Program-made: the position numbers and the translations under genes
The notes under the pieces: generated by a model
The model's input: only the letters and a program-made list of their open reading frames with translations
Told to the model about the DNA's origin: nothing
Database searches by the model: none
Shown here: positions 58,580-64,000 of the stretch, one piece after another
Layout of the letters: each line of letters opens with the position of its first letter
Numbering within the stretch: the stretch's first letter is position 1
Assembly: GCA_946811185.2 (NCBI GenBank)
Contig: OX328110.1
Location: 11,946,516-12,010,515, forward strand
DNA: 64,000 nucleotides
From: Hippopus hippopus
Lineage: Eukaryota > Mollusca > Bivalvia > Cardiida > Cardiidae
Direction of reading: 5' to 3'

Positions 58580-60960
58580 CAAAGTTGTCGAATTTTCTTA
58601 CTGAGAGAAAAAAAAAGTAATTGTGACTAAAATGTATAGCTTTGTCTTTGAATGGGTTGGAAATATTGTGGGAAAAGGAGAAAATGCTGGTTACCAGCAT
58701 TTTCTCCTTTACCTACAATATTTTCAAAAGGCTTCTTTCTCTGGGTTGTTTAAATAAGGGATTGTTTGGTAAAGGGATGTTGCATTTAATCACATATTAT
58801 ATACAGTGTATGGTCTGATTATTTCAAACCGCTCTCCTTTATTGAAGTGAGGAACTATGCCATTGTTTTTCAAGGATTTTATTTTAGTTAACCCTTTCCT
58901 AAACAATCAAGTGTGTTATCGACCTATGTCAAGAAGAGTTACATTATCTTCCGCTAGATGGCATTCTTCAAATACACATCTATCTGATTTGGGCATTCTG
59001 GGTACAGAACCAGACTACATGTACTTTTCAAACTGACAACCGTTACTTTGAATTTCAGAATAAAATGAATGTTTACTCAAGAAAATGCTACCTGGTACGA
59101 TTCATTCAGCTATGATCAGCTAGCATGTAACCTATGCACCTATCATTTATTAAAACAGCCCCTACAGGCTTGGGTAATAGCTTCGATATAAGCCCAGACA
59201 CTTTTTGTTGATATCTGTGTGGAATAATCTTGCATGAATCTTGGTTTCCCTAAAGTCTCTATTTAGAAACTGTATTCGAAGATGTGCATTAAAACAAGAG
59301 TATTTGTGAAAACTATTTTTCCCATTTGAAATAATTTTCAAAATATTTTGAGCAAAAAACAGGCTACATTTTTCCACTGATGTATAGTTTATAGCCATTT
59401 TCTTCATTGCTACTTTATTAGTGGCATATCAATTTTCTCCTGTACCGGAGATGGTGATGCGTCATAGCAGACAGGTCAAATCGTCGAAGAATATGACATG
59501 CACAGACAAGGAGAAGAGTTATGAAAACATTTTGCGAAAAGGAGAAAATGCTGATAACAAGCATTTTCTCCTTTTCCCACAATGTTTTCTACTTTCCAAC
59601 ACAAACCGTCTCATCATATGAGGTAGATTTAATTTGTCATTTGCAAAACATCAAAACAGTACTGTCTAAAATATTATCCTCAGGTAAAGAATTAATCCTT
59701 GACAACTGGTGTTTTGGGGCATTATAACACACTGGAAAAAAAGTAGTCAAAACAAAAGTTTTTACCAGAAGATCCAGAAATCTTCATGCTTAGTTGTCAT
59801 GGTTTTTCATAATGTATTTTAGTTTGAAGTCCATGCATCATTTGTGATGTATCAACTCAGTATCACTTGAAACAAATTACAGCAGACACTTTTAAAGCAT
59901 TCGTATAAAATAGGGATTTTAAACCTGAAGCTTTGCCATAGTGTGTTTCAAAAGAATATTGTGCAGTAAAATGGTAAAAGAAACTCTAGGAAAACATGGA
60001 TAGGTGCACTGGTCACCGCGATATAACTGAAATAATGTTGAAAACGGCGTTAAACATCATACAATCAATCAATCTTGATATATGTTACTCTTTCAAGTAT
60101 ACCTGGGGTATTTTGTTCATACAGGTATTACAATAAAATTTATACCGTTTAATAAGTGCAAGAATAAAGTTTTTTGACATGCACAGAATGTACGGTAACA
60201 TAAAGGAGGCTAGCACCTTTCAAAACTTTCATTGATTTACTTTAATTCATGTGAAAACATGAGGTCTTATCGAGTAAATGCGTGTTTCAGATATTTTTAC
60301 CTCTTTAACCATTTCCTCAACAATCCTGTATTTAGCTCTGTACCATATGGCAATATTTCATAGTTGTCCAAATTCAAAACAGTTGCAGGAAGAAATTGTG
60401 GGAAAAGAAGAAAATCCTAGTAACCAGCATTTTCTTATTTTCTGGCACTGCTTTCTAAACAACTTTTCCTCAGGGTCGTCATGGGTGTTTGGTGAAGGGC
60501 AAATAAACTCTGAAGAAGAGGGTTTTTCAAAACATTGTAGGAAAAGGTTGAAATGCTGGTAACCAGCATTTTTATGCTTTTCCCACATTTTTTCCTGCAA
60601 TTTTGAAGACAAAAATATGCTGTGAGCAACATTTAATTTGTCAATACTCTCAATATGGTTAAGTTTTAAAAAAAAATTTTTTTTTTTGTAAAGAGATAGA
60701 TCTAACTTATTATCAAATGACAAAATTTAGGACTAGACCAATTTGAAAGCATTTGCAGACACAAATATAGTGCAAGTGAAGATTTCTATCTTTGATAGGG
60801 TAGAAAACATTGTGGGAAAAGGAGAAAATTCTGTTTACATGCATTTTGTCCTTTCCCAACAATGTTTGAAAAAGCCCTCTTCTTCAGAGTTGTTTACCCT
60901 TCACCAAACACCCTACGTTCAACGACCCTGAGTGAAAGGCCTTTTGAAAACACTGTCAGG
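58580..60960. repeat. Repeat-filled intergenic region
   Basis: D at 58580-58775, 59510-59695, 60305-60490, 60500-60700 and 60705-60960; the dispersed repeat shared with 25150-25500 at 58930-59510; a 5'-truncated SINE with CAATCAATCAAT tail at 59945-60075. No gene. Confidence 0.75.
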
Positions 60961-61011
60961 GTTGTTAAAACTCAGGATTGTGTGGTGAAGAGTTAAACTC
61001 AGGGAATGGGT

Positions 61012-61284
61012 CATATGGCTTGCAACACGCGAAAAGGGGCATTCGGACACTTGCGTAAAGTGTGGTCTCGGATCACCGTGCACAATCTGCGCAGGCTAAT
61101 CCGAAACGACACTTTCCGTTTTTTATGTAATTTTCCGTTTTGCGCAAGTCTACTGTAGCACAAAATCTGATGTAGTCGTAAAGTGCCGTCTCGGATTAGC
61201 CTGCGCGGACTGTGCAGGCTGATCCGAGACGACACTTTATGCAAATGTCCGAATGCCCCTTTTCGCGTGTTGCAAGCCATATGA
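61012..61284. repeat. Family A element
   Basis: CATATGGCTTGCAACACGCG to CGCGTGTTGCAAGCCATATG; second hairpin intact, first diverged. Confidence 0.85.
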
Positions 61285-61387
61285 TATTCTGGTATCTAAT
61301 GTCTGTCCAGTAGTGCTTTCTTGTGCAGCTATCTTTTTTACAGCTTTCATATGAATTCCTTTCCTCTTTACCTCACAATGCTTAAGA

Positions 61388-61560
61388 AATAATCTTCTTT
61401 CTATCGTGGTTTATTGTTCAATAAACCACGGTTGTGAGTTATGAGGCACAATAAATAATCCACGAGGGCGATAGCCCGAGTGTTTTATTTAGTGCGCCTC
61501 ATAACTCACAACGTGGTTTATTGAATGATAAACCATGATACAAAGAAGATTATTTCGATT
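61388..61560. mobile_element. Palindromic MITE
   Basis: AATAATCTTCTTTCTATCGT at the left and its inverse at the right, plus GTGGTTTATTGTTCAATAAA hairpins in each arm and GTTGTGAGTTATGAGGC and its complement. Palindrome within palindrome. Confidence 0.75.
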
Positions 61561-61784
61561 CTAACATGACCAACTCTTAATCAAAGGAAAACAAGTTCAT
61601 ACTTAGGGTAAAGACGCGGATGCAGATTATATTCCATTGAATAACTTACTTACTTACTTTATACAGAATGACGTCACTCTATATAGAATGACGTCACTCT
61701 ACATAGAATAATGTAGATTTTACCACGCTTTCGTTGCACTGTGTTTATAGAGCGGAATTCACGTGTCATGTTAGAATAAGTTTT

Positions 61785-62900
61785 TAACAACCCCAAGAAG
61801 TAAAGCTTTTGAAACAACCTCGTGTCTTAAAAATCCAAGAGAAAAAGGGCTTTCCAAAACATTGTAAGAAAAGGAGAAAATGCTGGTAAGCAGCATTTTC
61901 TCCTTTTCCTACAATGTTTTTTTACCCTTTCGAAGACAAATCAAAACGTCATAATCAAATATAATTTGTCATCTGCAAATGCTTTGAATTTGGATCAGTT
62001 TAAAATTTTGTCGTTTGGTAAAGATTTAAAACTGTACTTGTGCACCTAGTATTTTATACTTGTATATTAAGTTAAGGCGTTTAACTCTGTTCCTAACAAC
62101 AACAGTTTAGACTGGTCCAACTTGAAAGCATTTGCAGAAGACAATTTAAAATAGGCTTAATTGATGAAGTTTGTCCTTGACAGGGTAAAAAAAACATTGT
62201 GGGAAAAGGAGAAAATGTTGGCAACCAGCATTTTCTCCCAATGTTTTCGAAAGCTTCCTTAGTCAAAGATTGTGTGTTTTAATAGTTAACTAACCTTTGA
62301 ACCGAGTTACAAAATTTATGTGTCAAGGTCATCTGGGTGTATATGTTCTGCCTTATGTACATGTGTAACTGTTTAGACTCTTCCATATTGAAAGCAATCT
62401 TTTGTAGATGACAAATTAAACCTAGCTTTAATGATTTTATTTGTCCATAAAAGGATAGAAGTATTGTGGGAAAGGGGGAAAATTCTGGTTAGGGGCATTT
62501 CCTTCTTTTGTAAGGCATGAAAATTCAAGGTCAAAAAAGGGGCATAAATTTGTCAAAAATAGTTCGATGATTACCTACCCCTGCCTTATAGGAAGTGGTT
62601 TTGATAGTTAATATCTAGTCCAAGTTTTAAGTAAATATCTTAAGGAATGACAGAGAAATGATATTCTTGGTATTCTTCAAGGCTTTTTTTTTTTTCACAC
62701 TTTTTATCAGACAACAAAATTTTGTGCTTGTCCAACTTCAAAGCATATTTTTCTTTATGCAGTCCACAAATTATATTTGTCTCAAATGATGGAATTTGTC
62801 TTTGAAAGGGAAGATAACATTGTGGGAAAAGGAGAAAATGATGGTTACCGCCAACTTCTTCTTTCCCACAACGTTTTCAAAAGCTTTCTGTCTCAAGATG
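61785..62900. repeat. Four family D elements, increasingly diverged
   Basis: At 61785-62030 (perfect hairpin with GGTAAGC centre), 62085-62285, 62380-62560 and 62690-62900. No gene. Confidence 0.7.
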
Positions 62901-63118
62901 TGTTCTGTTTGACGTTTTTGGCATTGAAAAATTATTATTCTCTTACTCTGTTTGGAGAGGACCTGTAGCTTCGACGTGAAATGTAGCCCTACCTGTGTTA
63001 ACCAACCACCATATGTGAACTCGAATTGTACTTACTGAAGACAGTTACTTGCTTAGTACAGGTACATTTTTATGGATTTGGAATATTTGCTTCTTCTGAT
63101 CAGACTGGAATGTCTATT

Positions 63119-63262
63119 TATTATACCCCTGCAAAACGAATGGAATCAGCCTGTCTGTCCGTTTGTCCGTCCGTGTGTTCGTCTGTGTACAAATAATTGC
63201 CTGTTTCTGTCAAAGCGCTGGCGGAGGTGTTAAGTCACATTCAGTGACAGCTCTAGTTTTGT
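63119..63262. repeat. Family C fragment
   Basis: ATACCCCTGCAAAACGAATGG to CATTCAGTGACAGCTCTAG. Confidence 0.75.
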
Positions 63263-63567
63263 GCTGTGGCCATATGGTTGAATTGAATGGAGTGTTGTTT
63301 AAGTTTATTAATCAAATGTATAAGAAATACTTTTATTGTACAAAACGAATTTTTGGTAATGGAAAATAATGAAATAATGATGAAAAAAATAGGTTAAAAA
63401 AATAAAGAAAATAATGAATTCATTTTGTTGTAGACTTTCTGGTTACAACCCCAAGTAGGTTTAATATGGAATTTGCTTCATATGCCGTACTGGTAGCTTA
63501 GTCTGTAACATACAGTGCTTGCGATCGAGGGTTTGCATGCTTGATTTTAGGAGTGCTGATAATATGA

Positions 63568-63830
63568 TTGAGCCATGCTCTGTGAAAAGAGGGCTTAATG
63601 CATCTGCAAAAAGTATCGACCCATGTCAGCCTGCGTATTCCGCGCAGGCTGACCAGGTTCGAAACTTTTTGCTATTTGTCACTTTTCAGCCTGTCAAAGG
63701 ACTGTTGTAACTCATGATTCAGTTGGTTGTTAAACAAAATTGATTGTATGGATTCATAATTGTGTTATGACTGGCTTGGTATCATGCATCATGGAGATGC
63801 ATTAAACATTCTGTTGCAAAAGATTGCCTC
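63568..63830. repeat. Family B element
   Basis: TTGAGCCATGCTCTGTGAAA left end, hairpin GTCAGCCTGCGTATTCCGCG with complement, right end diverged. Confidence 0.8.
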
Positions 63831-64000
63831 ATATGTAATATATCCGTCTCAGTTAACATTAGGGATGGTATACTGAAGGCTTTCCATCCATAAACCAAAT
63901 TGTGTGTCCTGATCTCGTCGTACGTTTTATAAGCAATTACGCTGACATTTGAGTCGAAACTTTCCTTCTAATGGAACTTGTACACCTACAGTTTTCATCA

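Overview
The window is animal nuclear DNA. Genes are split into small exons with GT..AG introns, coding density is low, and the space between exons is filled with short non-autonomous transposons, tRNA-derived SINEs and microsatellites. The gene families and the repeat style (many hairpin-core MITE-like elements, a 145-bp tandem-repeat element) fit a bivalve mollusc. A dreissenid mussel is my guess from memory of similar repeats, not something the sequence proves.

Four protein-coding loci can be built exon by exon with matching splice phases. (1) 0.5-6.1 kb, minus: a monocarboxylate-transporter-like (SLC16/MCT) gene, five coding exons, all introns phase 1, last exon(s) off the left edge. (2) 15.2-22.7 kb, minus: a complete six-exon cytosolic sulfotransferase (292 codons) in which the usual RKG cofactor motif reads NTG. 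A duplicated, broken copy of its last exon lies just downstream and is split by a 1.8-kb fold-back transposon with a 5-bp target duplication. (3) 24.8-36.4 kb, minus: a NACHT/WD-repeat gene of the NWD type that looks dead, with two in-frame stops, two single-base frameshifts and a MITE-associated truncation of the NACHT exon. (4) 38.8-58.4 kb, plus: a complete eleven-exon DNAJC3 (P58IPK) co-chaperone, 496 residues, with signal peptide, TPR repeats and J domain. It has a perfect ER stress response element (CCAAT-N9-CCACG) 80 bp before its ATG.

Repeats dominate the rest. I name the families A-I for this report. A (about 270 bp) and B (about 250 bp) share a GC-rich hairpin stem. C is about 320 bp with GGGGGTAT ends. 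D is about 220 bp with the core GCTGGTAACCAGC and more than 40 copies, most of them in or beside DNAJC3 introns. E is about 210 bp with core stem GATCAGACTGCAC. G is the 145-bp tandem element. F, H and I are a SINE and two other dispersed families. Nesting (C in B, C in D, SINE in E) gives a relative insertion order. A Tc1-like fold-back derivative, a mariner relic, a palindrome carrying 5S-rRNA-like sequence and a TTAA-flanked palindromic MITE are also present.

The four genes share no evident pathway; the order looks like ordinary metazoan gene order. No CRISPR, rRNA operon, convincing functional tRNA gene or viral gene was seen.
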